Shown: piece after piece, positions 35,516 through 46,522 of the stretch
How the letters are laid out: each line of letters begins with the position of its first letter
Numbering within the stretch: the stretch's first letter is position 1
Assembly (NCBI GenBank): GCA_963920705.1
Contig: OY987232.1
Location: 5,769,200-5,833,199, forward strand
Source: Odiellus spinosus
Lineage: Eukaryota > Arthropoda > Arachnida > Opiliones > Phalangiidae
DNA: 64,000 bases
Direction: 5' to 3'
Notes under the pieces: model-generated
What the model saw: only the letters and a program-made list of their open reading frames with translations
Told to the model about the DNA's origin: nothing
Database searches by the model: none
Program-made: the position numbers and the translations under genes

Positions 35516-35735
35516 TCATTCATAAGCTAACATGAACGAATTGCCTCGACTAAAGTCGAGGAGTTGTAATAAATATTATCCATGGATTAGGTTTTTTCGT
35601 TTGCAACCTAAATTAAAAATTCAAATATGGGGAATTTTTATTCCCTTTAAATTCCTTGTATAAACATTCATAAGCTAACATGAAGGAATTGCCTCGACTA
35701 AAGTCGAGGAGTAATAATAAAACATTATCCATAGA
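35516..35735. repeat. Pair of ~65-bp repeats containing a perfect CCTCGACT hairpin
   Basis: 'cataagctaacatgaa.gaattgcctcgactaaagtcgagga' occurs twice, with hairpins CCTCGACT-AA-AGTCGAGG at 35544 and 35692. Both recur in unit 2 near 38816 and 38964. The role is unknown. Confidence 0.8.
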
Positions 35736-36039
35736 ATACATTATCCAATTAAGGTATGAGATTAGATCATAGAACTTTGAGTTTATGCCTAAAGTCAAAG
35801 CTAAATTAAGTAGATTTTTCTATCGAACGAAAAGTTTCGTTTTGTTTGACACGTAATCCCTGAAAAATAATTAAACGAAATTTAATGTTGTGCGTCAATG
35901 GGAGAAAATCGTCTGTTAAGTTTTTTCTTAAATATTTTCAAGTGAATAAGATGATGATGGGCCCATTACATAGAACCCTGCCGGGTTCTCCGAATTAAAA
36001 TCCAAGAGTTCCTAACCCAGCCCAACCTAACCCTACTTT

Positions 36040-36400
36040 ACTTAATCTAACCCAACCCAACGAAATCTATGGGATTTTAACATGTTTATGACTAACTAAG
36101 ACCAGGAGAGCTCAGAAAAACACTTAAAAATCTACGACCAGCAGTAATTTAGTAAAACGTATTCCTAACCCAACTCAACCAAATCTACGGGATTTAAACA
36201 TGGTTATGGACTAACTAAGACCAGGAGAGCTCAGAAAAACACTTAAAAATCTACGACCAGCAGTAATTTAGTAAAACGTATTCCTAACCCAACTCAACCA
36301 AATCTACGGGATTTAAACATGGTTATGGACTAACTAAGACCAGGAGAGCTCAGAAAAATAGTTAAAAAATCTACGACCAGCAGTAATTTAGTAAAATGTA
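36040..36400 (+). repeat. 119-bp tandem sub-repeat (three units) with diverged relatives
   Basis: The unit 'ctaacccaactcaacc...ggagagctcagaaaaa...gaccagcagtaatttagtaaaacgtattc' repeats at 119-base spacing. Two units occur at the end of duplication unit 2 (39,350-39,566). More diverged relatives are at 34540-34860, 37820-38110 and 39600-39790. Each is preceded by a CCTAA/CCCAA-rich tract. Confidence 0.85.
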
Positions 36401-39400
36401 TTCTTTAGAGCGTTTTTGACGCTACGTTAGAAATACATATAGGTGAATTAAAAATATTCCTTAAAAAATACATTATTCCTTAAAAAATACATTTTTTAGA
36501 GAAAATTTCTCGTTTAAAGAATCATACCTCGTTTTCGACAAAACAATTGTTCGTTTAACGTAAGAATATAATTCTTATTTGCCGCTTCACCGGTTTTCCC
36601 TCATCGATGTAAAATTGGCACCACGGGGGCAATCGGAACTCGACGAGGGTTAGTAAGCTACGACTAACGTAAACAAATAAACCTTCGACACTTGGAAAAG
36701 AGGCGTGCCACTCGACTATCCGGCATTCAACGACAAGTCGACGATTATTTACGAGAATAATAATCTGGTTTAAGGCAATTACAATTTTATCAAGGATACA
36801 GACCTTGGCTTCCAAAATAAGTGTTTTATCGAATACGACTCGTGGAAAAAGAAAAACAACGAACCTTATTGAAATCGGCAATTCGTATATTAATATATGG
36901 AAAGAATATTTGACTACAAAATGCTGGCTTTATGGTACTCCGACGCCAACGGATCCAAGCGCGATTTGTTAAATTGTCTCTCTCGAACTAACGGATGACG
37001 TCGATTGACGACGAAACTAAAAATAAACAGTATATTTGCTTGGACCCGCACTTCTTCGGGTTTATAATTTGGTCCAATGAAACAAGTATCTTTGCTTAAA
37101 TTCCCGGGAGCGCAAAGATTAAATCTTTGCAAGAAAACAGTCTGAAGGATTTATAATAATTTAATGGTCAAGTAACTTGAGCACTGGACCCAAACATTCT
37201 GTAAGATATTAATGAAATATTTTTAAATCGACGAAATTCAACTTTATAAAGCGAACTTTTCATTTTAAATATAGTTTTTAAGTCATATTCATTAGACTAC
37301 AATATTTCCACTGCTGTTTTAGGGTATTTTCTAGGCACAATTTATAAAGAAATACCTTCTGGAAACAAGTTATTTATAAACAATGTAGACTGTTCAGATA
37401 TGAGTAAAATATCAAAACTTGATAAAGTCTTATAATATATTGGCGGTTTATAAGATATTAACGGTTAATTATTTAAGTTTACGATACTAGGCTCGAACCT
37501 ACAGAGATGTTTTTTAAGCCGGATGTACAGACTTAAATGGGCGCTCCCAATGACTTATATGGGCGTGCCAGCGGGAAACGCATGAAAATAGGTCTGTTTA
37601 CATCAGGCTTTAGAAGTAGCGGCGCAACATTAGTTTTGTTCACATGCCTTTTTTATATGCTATTTCAATGCCATCAGAAACTAACCTTTCTAAGTTTCTT
37701 TAAATCGGATTTAGGCTAAGCGAGACAAGTTCGCAACTTAAGCAATTAATTAAAAATTACCGCGAAGCATTTGTTGAGTTTAGACACGCTTTTCGCGTTT
37801 TATAACACTCCAAATCGTTCAAAAATAACTATGGTTATCGACCAGGAGAGCTCAGAAAAATATTTAAAAATAATCTACGACAAAAAGATATTTAGAAAAA
37901 CGTATTTGAAATTCTCAAATTTCTATATTAAAATAAGAGTTCCTTACCCTACCCAACCTAATCCAACCTAACCTTATCCAATATAACCTAACCCAACCTA
38001 GCCTAACACAACCAAACATATGGGATTTTAACATGGTTATAGATTAATTAGGACAAGGAGAGCTCAGAAAAATACTTAAAAATCTACGAGCAGCAGTAAT
38101 TTAGTAAAACGAATTTGAAACACTCAAATTTGCATATATATCAAAAATGTCTTTGCGTACAAAGACCCAGAAGGACATGTTATGGCCTTGAACGTCTGAA
38201 GTGACATATATTAAATTTTCTTTTAAAACATTAAATTTAAATACAATTAAATTTTCTTTTAAAACGAAATTTAAATATAATCACAATCTGGCACGATTTA
38301 GAGTTTCAAATTTCAAAACAACTGATTTTATTCACTCGGAAATATTTAAGAAAAAACATCACAGACAATTTCTGCCATTGACGCTTAACATTAAATTTCG
38401 CTTAATTATTTTTCAGTATAACGCGAGTCCACTTTATGTTTTCTTAATTTAATCCGAATTTCCACGACTCGCAATTGAACGGATCGTTAAAAATACTCGC
38501 CGGTTTATTGGAATGGGTATATGATAAAGGGAAATGTGTTTTTTCAAGACCGTTTAAAGTCACCTTCTTTTCTAACGTAGCGGACGACGCAAACCATAAC
38601 AATTTGTACTTTCAAAGCTATATTGTGCGCGCAGGGGAAGAGAATTTCAAAGCGACGAATTTTAGAGCGGATAATGATTTTAAATAAATTGTAATACTTT
38701 CATTTTTCTTTTCATTAAAACCGTACAGTTTAAATGATGATTTCCATAAGGGACCACTAATTAGTTATTAGGAGTTATAATAAAACATCTTTCATAAGCT
38801 AACATGAACGAATTGCCTCGACTAAAGTCGAGGAGTTGTAATAAATATTATCCATGGATTAGGTTTTTTCGTTTGCAACCTAAATTAAAAATTCAAATAT
38901 GGGGAATTTTTATTCCCTTTAAATTCCTTGTATAAACATTCATAAGCTAACATGAAGGAATTGCCTCGACTAAAGTCGAGGAGTAATAATAAAACATTAT
39001 CCATAGAATACATTATCCAATTAAGGTATGAGATTAGATCATAGAACTTTGAGTTTATGCCTAAAGTCAAAGCTAAATTAAGTAGATTTTTCTATCGAAC
39101 GAAAAGTTTCGTTTTGTTTGACACGTAATCCCTGAAAAATAATTAAACGAAATTTAATGTTGTGCGTCAATGGGAGAAAATCGTCTGTTAAGTTTTTTCT
39201 TAAATATTTTCAAGTGAATAAGATGATGATGGGCCCATTACATAGAACCCTGCCGGGTTCTCCGAATTAAAATCCAAGAGTTCCTAACCCAGCCCAAACT
39301 AACCCTACTTTACCTAATCTAACCCAACCCAACTCAACCCAACGAAATCTATGGGATTTTAACATGTTTATGACTAACTAAGACCAGGAGAGCTCAGAAA

Positions 39401-39566
39401 AACACTTAAAAATCTACGACCAGCAGTAATTTAGTAAAACGTATTCCTAACCCAACTCAACCAAATCTACGGGATTTAAACATGGTTATGGACTAACAAA
39501 GACCAGGAGAGCTCAGAAAAATAGTTAAAAAAATCTACGACCAGCAGTAATTTAGTAAAATGTATT
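36401..39566 (+). repeat. 3.28-kb tandem duplication, unit 2
   Basis: This is a near-identical second copy. All the open frames of unit 1 recur with the same lengths. It is about 110 bp shorter because it has two rather than three copies of the internal 119-bp repeat. It ends at 'gtaaaatgtatt', the same point at which unit 1 joins unit 2. Confidence 0.95.
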
Positions 39567-40645
39567 TGAAATTCTAAAATTTCCATATTAAAATCCAAGA
39601 GTTCCTAACCCGGCCAAACGCAGCCCAACCTAACCAAACCTGTTGGTTTTTAACACGGTTATTGAGTAATTAGTATCAGGAGAGCTCAGAAAAATACTTA
39701 AAAAGTTTACGACAAGGAAAAATTTAGAAACACTTATTGGAAATTTTAAAATCCAAGACTTCCCAACCCAACCTTAAGCAACCTATTTAATTTTAACACG
39801 GAGATTTGAAAGCCTCAATTAAGTTTTTCTCCCATATCTGATGTCGTTGATTCTTTTAAGTATTTTTTCTGAACTTCCCAGTTCCTAATTAGTCCATAGC
39901 CAGTGTTATTTAGGGGGTCGGATTATCGTAGCTTCCCCCTTACGGCTATTAGGCGAAATAAACTAATTTAAATTTTATATTGCATTCTTTATTTCCCATT
40001 TCATAAACTTCGATAAAAAATTGTAGGATGAATGGAATTCTATCCAATGGTATTTAAAAATTATAATTCGATCAATTGGGAAAACATATTTTTTAATTCG
40101 ATCCATTGGGAATTCGAACCAATAGGATTATATCCAAAGGCAATATACCCTTATATCGACCCTTTATAAGTCTATCGCTATATGAAACTACTCTTTGATA
40201 TTATAATATTGTTATTATTTTTTAGTAAATAATTAAAGTGTCGTATTGTTGTAAAAAATAAACATGGGCGTTTTTCATGATTTCTTCAATCTTAAAATTC
40301 ATTCGACAAATTGAAATCCACTCCGTAAAATATACTAAATCTTAACGCTTATTATTAACCGCGAACTATTATTAAATCGTGCCGTGTTCACGTTTAATCA
40401 TTGTGACATAGTAATTAGTATTTTTTTACCTCTCCGAGTGAAGTTTATTTCACGGAGAGGTTCATATGTGTGTGTCCGTCGTTCGTTGTATCAAGAACGA
40501 CTCGGGATAACGGGATTAATTTAAACTTTATTTACTCGACATAAATAAGCCGGAATAACAAACTCACAAAAAGCATGAGAGAATATACTGAGCATAATTT
40601 AACCGGGTTAGAATGTTTTTATACAATATTTAATTAAGTATAAAA
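39567..40645. other. Left flank of the Polinton; no gene seen
   Basis: Two further diverged copies of the 119-bp repeat lie at 39600-39790. AT-rich sequence with 'ttcgatc.attggga' repeats lies at 40060-40130. A hairpin (CCTCTCCG...CGGAGAGG, about 40429-40460) precedes the Polinton left end. Confidence 0.45.
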
Positions 40646-41000
40646 AGTAGTTTATTCCTGTACTTCTAGAAAGGGGAAAACACTTTTATCTTTCCACCCC
40701 CCCCCCCTCCAAAACAACCAATAACGTAATCAAATCAACAAATTAGCATAATCCCCGCCCCTAAAAACAACAAATGTCGTCATCCGTCAACAAATTTGCG
40801 TCATCCCCGCCCCCAAAGGCTACAAATTTACCTAATTAGCCCGGCCCCCAAAATCAACAAACAGCTCATCCATCAACAAATTGGCCTAATTAACCCCCGG
40901 TCGAAAAACCCATTTTCATGGAGGACTGACACAAATTTTCATTTTTTCTTCCCTGATCCTTTATTTTTTATTTTTCCGTCCCTGCTCCTTTGTTTTTCTG
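40646..41000. repeat. Polinton left TIR
   Basis: The reverse complement matches 60875-61259: 'ggaataaactact' end, 'ggtggaaagataaaagtgttttcccc', 'gggcggggatgatgctaat', 'gacggatgac.tcatttgtt' and 'gtcagtcctcc'. A 25-30 bp extra segment near 40950-40975 is a local duplication of the 'cctgctcctttattttt' motif. Confidence 0.93.
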
Positions 41001-41012
41001 CATGACTCCGGA

Positions 41013-41020
41013 TATAAAAG
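41013..41020 (+). promoter_or_regulatory. TATA box for the left structural genes
   Basis: TATAAAAG inside 'ccggatataaaagcggg', just inside the left TIR. A second TATAAAAG lies at 41089-41096, only 25 bp before the first ATG. Confidence 0.55.
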
Positions 41021-41120
41021 CGGGATTCTATATCAAAAAAAGACTGGGGGGCAATGACTCATTCACTCACTAGGGGAGAAGGATATCATATAAAAGACTC
41101 GATCCTAAAATCAGCTTAAA

Positions 41121-41450
41121 ATGGATTTACGGGTAACGAAGGAAAGTGCTCGCGTTCAATTACAGAAATGTCAATGCTGTCTCTGGAAGCGTTGGTTCTT
41201 TCACGATTCTTACACTCTTCGCCATTGTAAATACTGGCTTAGAGTCCTCTTGACTCCGATCACGGTCCCCATTGGTCTTATTCGTTCAATTATTACTCGA
41301 AATTCCCGATTCGTTCTGGCCCCATGGTACGATATTCTCGGGCTAATCTTTATTTTACCGTATTATTGGGAGATCTACGAGTTGAAACCTTTAAACCATA
41401 TATGCCGCTGGTACGACGGGTTAATTCCTCTCAAAAGGAAGGATAAATAA
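41121..41450 (+). CDS. Small cysteine-containing membrane protein
   Basis: 109 codons. An N-terminal Lys/Cys-rich segment (QLQKCQCCLWKRWFF) is followed by two hydrophobic stretches, LLTPITVPIGLIRSII and a longer one (about LGLIFILPYYW), and a basic tail. It lies just inside the left TIR, downstream of two TATA boxes. The gene just inside the right TIR (60347-60718) is also a small hydrophobic protein with a similar L-P-I-x-P-I pattern, so they could be distant paralogues. Function unknown. Confidence 0.6.
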   Translation: MDLRVTKESARVQLQKCQCCLWKRWFFHDSYTLRHCKYWLRVLLTPITVPIGLIRSIITRNSRFVLAPWYDILGLIFILPYYWEIYELKPLNHICRWYDGLIPLKRKDK

Positions 41451-41495
41451 GTCTGACCAGCTTGTTTCATCGTCATTGTTATCCTTCAACTCTGT

Positions 41496-42860
41496 TTGAC
41501 GATGCTCGCTCCCATCTACGATTCGTTCTACTTGACTCTCCCGAGTAACGCCTCCATGACTCAATACCCGAAAAACACAAAAACCAATTACACGACGCAA
41601 TTACCCACGTCATTTGATTTATCTGAAGGACATTGGGAAGTCGGTTTATCGTTCATTAGCATGCCCTCGAAATGGGATAATATTACCGACTTCTTCGATA
41701 CTTTTGTCGTTAGAATGGTTGATTTAGATTTAAAATACGAAGCGGGTCAGGGAACCGTAAACGATAAAAGTACAATAATTAAAAATACGAATGAAAGCAT
41801 TTATCATAAAATTATTAATCAGATGCAAGCGTCTATTACTCAACAACAAGTAAAAGACAAGTTAGAATTTCAAATCGGTATCGACAACGGCCAGGAACGT
41901 TTTCTTATTGAATTTAAAGATCCCAACGGTGAAACCTTCATTAAATTTCCCAGAATGTATTGCGATTTATTAGGTTTAGAAGCGCGGGATTGTGAAAAAT
42001 GGATAGCGGGGACAACCATTGTTGGAACACGAGCTTTAGACCAGAACAGGATCAAACTCGACACCTCCAAATATCCCCCTTTTTACGTTCGGCAGATGGT
42101 CAAAAGAGACAAGACCATAAAATTAACGGGTAACGAACGAGTCGAAAATCTTTTATATCAAACTAAAACTTATCAATTACCACACGGTACGTACGAAACT
42201 ATAGAGGTGTTAAAGGGAATGAGAGAGTGTTTACCCCCGAGAATGAGGCCTTATTTTGATTTTGAACAAAATAACAATGGGACGGTAACGCTACTTTGTG
42301 GTCTAGGGTTAATTGATGAAGCAAAACCCGATTATCTTCTCACGGATCAACAAAACAATTTGAGAGACAGTTTTACCATTCGCTTTCCCAAATCCAATCC
42401 TGGTTTAGGTCTTATGCTGGGTTTTGATACCAAACAAATTGAGAAAGGCTTAACGCATAATAGCCAGGGTGAACATATCGCTGATATAAATAGAGGTGTC
42501 CAGAGTTTATTCGTTTATACCAGTCTCATATACCCTCAGGTTATAGGTGACGCTTGGGGTGGTCTATTACGTACAATTCCCAGACCGGAGAACAACAAGT
42601 ATAATACCCCCTACGAGTTAACGTTTAACCCGATTAATTATTACCCCGTCAGAACACCGAATTTTAACGTGGTTGATATAGAAATTGCCACTGATTCGCG
42701 AAGTAAAATTCCTTTCAAACTCGGGAAAACAGTGACCACATTACATTTTAAACGAAGGCAAGAAAAATGGCGTCGCGAAAAAGGTATTATTACTATTACC
42801 TGCAGCAAGCTGGAGGAGGAGGCTTCCGAGGTCCCGTTTTTCAACGAGGTAACGGGTTAG
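41496..42860 (+). CDS. Penton-like minor capsid protein (Polinton)
   Basis: An intact frame of 454 residues. The N-terminal region (FYLTLPSNASMTQYPKNTKT, then WEVGLSFISMP) has the pattern of the ~450-residue Polinton protein usually found with the major capsid gene. That protein is taken in the family literature as the vertex (penton) capsid component. Its position, upstream of the core-like and MCP genes on the same strand, fits. It is one of the few core genes here without a break. The penton role is from family knowledge; the jelly-roll fold is not something I can see directly. Confidence 0.65.
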   Translation: MTMLAPIYDSFYLTLPSNASMTQYPKNTKTNYTTQLPTSFDLSEGHWEVGLSFISMPSKWDNITDFFDTFVVRMVDLDLKYEAGQGTVNDKSTIIKNTNESIYHKIINQMQASITQQQVKDKLEFQIGIDNGQERFLIEFKDPNGETFIKFPRMYCDLLGLEARDCEKWIAGTTIVGTRALDQNRIKLDTSKYPPFYVRQMVKRDKTIKLTGNERVENLLYQTKTYQLPHGTYETIEVLKGMRECLPPRMRPYFDFEQNNNGTVTLLCGLGLIDEAKPDYLLTDQQNNLRDSFTIRFPKSNPGLGLMLGFDTKQIEKGLTHNSQGEHIADINRGVQSLFVYTSLIYPQVIGDAWGGLLRTIPRPENNKYNTPYELTFNPINYYPVRTPNFNVVDIEIATDSRSKIPFKLGKTVTTLHFKRRQEKWRREKGIITITCSKLEEEASEVPFFNEVTG

Positions 42861-43150
42861 GTTCAATTTTTAAGAGTCTAGTTCGATTCATTACCCCAAT
42901 TATAAAGCCAGCGGCCAAGGCCTTAGGTCGGGAAGCGATTGGTGTTGGAAGTCGCTGGATCGGTGATATTTCAGCGGGGCAAGATCCAAAATCAGCTTTA
43001 AAAAGGAATATTAAAATTGCTGGATCTAATCTATTACACACAGCTGGTGACAAAGTTCTCAATTCGCAATACGGCACTGGTAAACGTAAAAGAAAAAGTC
43101 TAAAGGATCGTAAAGTAAAACGAAGAAGGAAAACCGATTTTTTATCCTAG
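42767..43150 (+). CDS. Small basic virion-core-like protein
   Basis: 127 codons, overlapping the end of the preceding gene by 94 bases in another frame. A Tyr run and Gly-rich start (QQAGGGGFRGPVFQRGNGLG) is followed by GSIFKSLVRFITPIIKPAAK and a strongly basic C-terminus (GKRKRKSLKDRKVKRRRK). The pattern is shared with Polinton/adintovirus proteins likened to adenovirus core protein X, which would condense DNA and sit next to capsid genes. The basic tail also looks like a nuclear localisation signal. Confidence 0.65.
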   Translation: MASRKRYYYYYLQQAGGGGFRGPVFQRGNGLGSIFKSLVRFITPIIKPAAKALGREAIGVGSRWIGDISAGQDPKSALKRNIKIAGSNLLHTAGDKVLNSQYGTGKRKRKSLKDRKVKRRRKTDFLS

Positions 43151-43153
43151 GGA

Positions 43154-43162
43154 TATAAATAG
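43154..43162 (+). promoter_or_regulatory. TATA box of the major capsid gene
   Basis: TATAAATAG in 'agggatataaatagccgg', 50 bp before the MCP ATG at 43212 and just after the stop of the core-like gene. Confidence 0.65.
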
Positions 43163-43211
43163 CCGGATCTTGCCGGCATCGGCTTTAGTTGTAGTTATCT
43201 AACGCGACAAG

Positions 43212-44545
43212 ATGGGGTCTGAAGGTATGATGTCTGAAGCCGACTTGTTCGTCAAACCTGTTAGTAATTATAATATTTTGGCTAGTAATGATATTGAATT
43301 AAAACCCGTCAATTCAATTACGGATGGAGGACCAATCGAATTTTTCGTCCCCGGTACTCCAGAACACTATGTCGATTTATCAAAAACCAGATTAAGGCTT
43401 AACGTTAAATTATTAAAAAAACACGACGAATAATGCTTGGGAAGATATGACAGCGGCGGTAGACACAGTTGGACCTGTGAATTTACTCTTATGAGCTTTA
43501 TTTTCTCAAATAGAAGCAATGTTAAATGATACGCTAGTACAAACCGTTAATAATTTAGCTCCGTATATCGCTAATTTCGAAACATTGTTAAATTACGGGA
43601 AAGATGCCAAAGAGACGCAATTAGCTTTGGAAATGTTTTACAAAGATACCAAGATAAAACCCGAGGATATTTTTGACGCGTCTAATCAAGGAATGAAACT
43701 GAGAAAACAGCGCGTTGATCCATCGCAAGTATGTGAAATGATAGGGAAACTCCATCTGGACATTTGTAAAATGAATTAATTCCTCTTAAACAATGTAGAT
43801 GTAAAATTTAAATATATAAGATCAGGAATGTCGTTTCCCATTATATCGCGAGAACCACTTCCAGCCCCGCCCGCGCTGCCCCCAGCCGCCATTCAATATA
43901 GATTCGTCATCACCGATGCTTCGCTCTACGTTAGAAAAATTAAACCCAGACTTAATGTTAGCCCACGCCATGGTTTTGGAAAAAACACCCTGCATCTACC
44001 CGATTAATCAGACTGTGGCAAAGTACTTTGGGATAGAAAGAGGTAACACTGACAAGACGAAAGAAAATGTCTTCTTGGGTAGAATCCCAAATAGAATTAT
44101 AATTGCTTTCGTAAAGACATCAGCCTTCAAAGGAGATTTAACTGAAAATCCTTTTAATTTCGAGCACTTGGATTTGACGTATTTAGCCGTTACGGTTGGA
44201 AATAAAAATTATCCCGATCAACCTTTTCAACCAAATTTTGCCGAAAAACGCTATTGTCGCGAATACCAATCCCTGTTCACGGCTTTAGATTTTTACGGTA
44301 AAAATAAAGGTAATGATATCTCGTACGAGGAATACCCCCAGGGCAATTGTTTACTGGCGATGGATTTAACAGCTGAAGAGGGAGCTAGTGGCGAACATTT
44401 TTCTTTGGAAAAACACGGTAGTTTACGCTTAACGATGAAATTTAAAAACCCGTTAAGCTCGGCAGTTACAGTTATCGTCTACGGCGAGTTTGAGAACCAA
44501 ATGTTGATAACGAAAGATCGAACCATTCTTTACAAGTTAGAGTAA
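43212..44545 (+). pseudogene. Double-jelly-roll major capsid protein, broken
   Basis: The first frame (43212-43433) holds ITDGGPIEFFVPGTPEHYVD, a diagnostic N-terminal motif of Polinton major capsid proteins. The second frame (from about 43430 to 43779) continues the family pattern and has an in-frame TGA at 43492-43494 and TAA at 43777-43779. The third (43916-44545) holds the C-terminal jelly roll (KENVFLGRIPNRIIIAFV, then NPFNFEHLDLTYLAV). Breaks: a frameshift at the A run near 43418, two stops, and a frameshift near 43935. The family makes the hexon-like shell. This copy cannot encode a full protein. Confidence 0.85.
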
Positions 44546-44859
44546 GAGGATGGACGAGTACGTTTTCTTCTCTCAACGAAAGGAACTAAACCTGGTGGTG
44601 ACAGTTCGAAACAAGAGATGAAAAAAAGCCTTAAAATAAGTTTAAAAATAACTTTTTGAATCATATCGCTGGCGGATCTCGCGTTATCATGCCGCAAGAA
44701 CATTTTCTCTCCGACAAACAGACGATTGGAATAAGCGCTTCTGGCGATAGTTTCTTTATTCGTCGGAATGACGCCAAATCCGTTGTTCATCTTCAACTCC
44801 CGGTCTGGGAATTCACGTCATCACCTGGTCAAGGTCTCAACCAGCCTATACAAAACATA

Positions 44860-45692
44860 GAAATCGAAGAAAAAGGTTTCCGAGAAATAAAACTTTTGTT
44901 AATACTAAAGACGAAATATTCCAAGCGGATCTGGTAGATCTATCCCAGTTGGCCAAATTCAACAATAGATATCGATATATTTTAACGGTTATTGACGTGC
45001 TATCGCGCTATGCTTGGGCTAAACCACTCAAGAAAAAAACGGCTAAAGAAATTATTTCGGCTCTCGAATCAATTTTTCGAGAACGAACTCCTTTAAAGTT
45101 GAATACAGACGCGGGTACCGAATTTATTAATAAAGAAGTTCAAGCTTATTTAAAACGTAAAGGGATCCTCTGGTACGCTAGTTATGGTAATATAAAATGT
45201 GGGATCATAGAACGATGGAATAGAACTTTAAAAAGCCGAATGTTTCGACTTATGACCAAGAACCAGGATTATAATTACTCGAAACATTTACAAAAATTGG
45301 TTGATGGTTACAATCAAACTGTCCATTCAACCATTGGGATGGCACCCAAAAATGTTACTATAAATAACGAACATCTTGTCTGGAAAAGATTATACATGAA
45401 TAGAAGCGTAAAAAGAAAAGTCCCAAAGTTACGAGTCGGTGATCTGGTTAGAAAAGCGGCTGATAAAGGGGTTTTTGCTAAAGGTTATACGGGGTACTGG
45501 ACAATGGAATTTTTTGTTATTAAAAAAGTCTTATTTCGATATCCGCCCGCTTACGTCATACGAGACGAAAATGATGAAATAATTAAGGGTAGCTTTTACG
45601 AGCCAGAGCTTCAAAAAATCGAAATACAGGGTGGAAACCTTCGCCGGCGTCCAGTCGAGATACTTCCCTTACGCATTGTTGTTATTCAGTGA
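44860..45692 (+). CDS. Polinton retrovirus-like integrase (rve), N-terminus degraded
   Basis: The catalytic core starts upstream of the first ATG-like codon: RFPRNKTFVNTKDEIFQADL lies at about 44874-44933 in the same frame. DxD-type residues are in ADLVDL, the second Asp is in TDAGTEF, and the Glu is in GIIERWNRTLKS. A C-terminal chromo-like region (LRVGDLVRKAADKGVFAKGY) follows. Expected zinc-binding sequence upstream is not recognisable between the MCP end and 44860, so the gene is probably 5'-decayed. It would insert the element into the chromosome. The last ~70 bases are duplicated in inverted form at 47860-47926. Confidence 0.85.
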
Positions 45693-45941
45693 AATGTTAA
45701 GGGATTTACAGGCGCTATTGGGATCAGTTCACTTCAGTTCCACTTAATAATCAAAGGTTTCAGTTTTAATGTAGAGAAATGAAATGCATAAGTGAAATCA
45801 ATGACGGATTTAATTTAATTTAATTAGGAAAGAAAAGATGTCACTTGCGGAAACCAAATAGCCCAAATTGAAGTTAATCAAACATTTCCAAATTTAAACA
45901 TTAAACTCTTCAAATTTAATAAAAAAGCATTACATTAAATG

Positions 45942-46316
45942 TTCAAAATGTCTTCCGTCGACATTGACACATTGCCGACAACGGAATTGCCAGTTTTCTC
46001 TTTCGCGAGTTAACATCTCGGGAGAAACGAGAGCAGCCGCTTGCTGAATTCGGTCTCGAAGGCTATCAAGTGTTGGTGGCTCAGTGGCGTACACAAGGCT
46101 TTGTACATACCCCCAAAAGAAAAAATCCACCGGCGTTAAATCTGGCGAACGAGGTGGCCAAGCGACTGGACCACCACAACCTACCCATGGGGGACCGAAT
46201 TCCGCGTCTAGCCAATCCCGCGAAACACGTGCAAAATGCGGTGGTGCACCATCGTGCTGGTACCAAACTGTTTTGTAAAAACCCGATTTCTTGAAAGAGG
46301 CACGGTGATTCGACAA
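45942..46316 (-). pseudogene. Tc1/mariner transposase, internally deleted copy
   Basis: The minus strand reads GFYKTVWYQHDGAPPHFARV to the C-terminal FEHLM, matching the plus-strand copy. Upstream it jumps to the N-terminal segment (about 46285-46320) and the 5' leader, so the middle of the gene is missing. It keeps the second and third Asp blocks only. Confidence 0.8.
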
Positions 46317-46522
46317 AACAGTCTAGGTCATAATCAAACAACAAAAAACGGACTGCTTTCTTCAATGAGAAACATTTAACCTTTGTTTCGTAGTCTACGT
46401 CATGCACAACAAAATTCTTATTTTTTGAAACAATAAAAAACCAAGACAGTAAATGCGAAACAAAGGCTACATGTTTCTAATTGAAGAAAGCAGTCCGTTT
46501 TCTAGCTTACATCTGGTAAAAC

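Larger units (their letters stand above)
33124..36400 (+). repeat. 3.28-kb tandem duplication, unit 1
   Basis: From 'ttctttagagcgtttttgacgc' the sequence recurs at an offset of 3277 bases, falling to 3272 after small indels. Only scattered substitutions are visible. The unit contains short open frames of unknown meaning: minus 33278-33604 and 33637-33855, plus 34260-34442 and 35203-35415. The 35203-35415 frame (GLLEWVYDKGKCVFSRPF...) looks the most protein-like but has a stop just upstream and no recognised family. Confidence 0.95.

Noticed and set aside
35516-35735. CRISPR-like array
   Set aside because: The hairpin repeats have only two copies per unit with unequal spacing, no spacers of constant length and a eukaryotic context.
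44656-44937. 93-codon ORF between MCP and integrase
   Set aside because: The true integrase frame overlaps its end in another frame, and no family pattern was seen. It is likely a remnant or chance frame.
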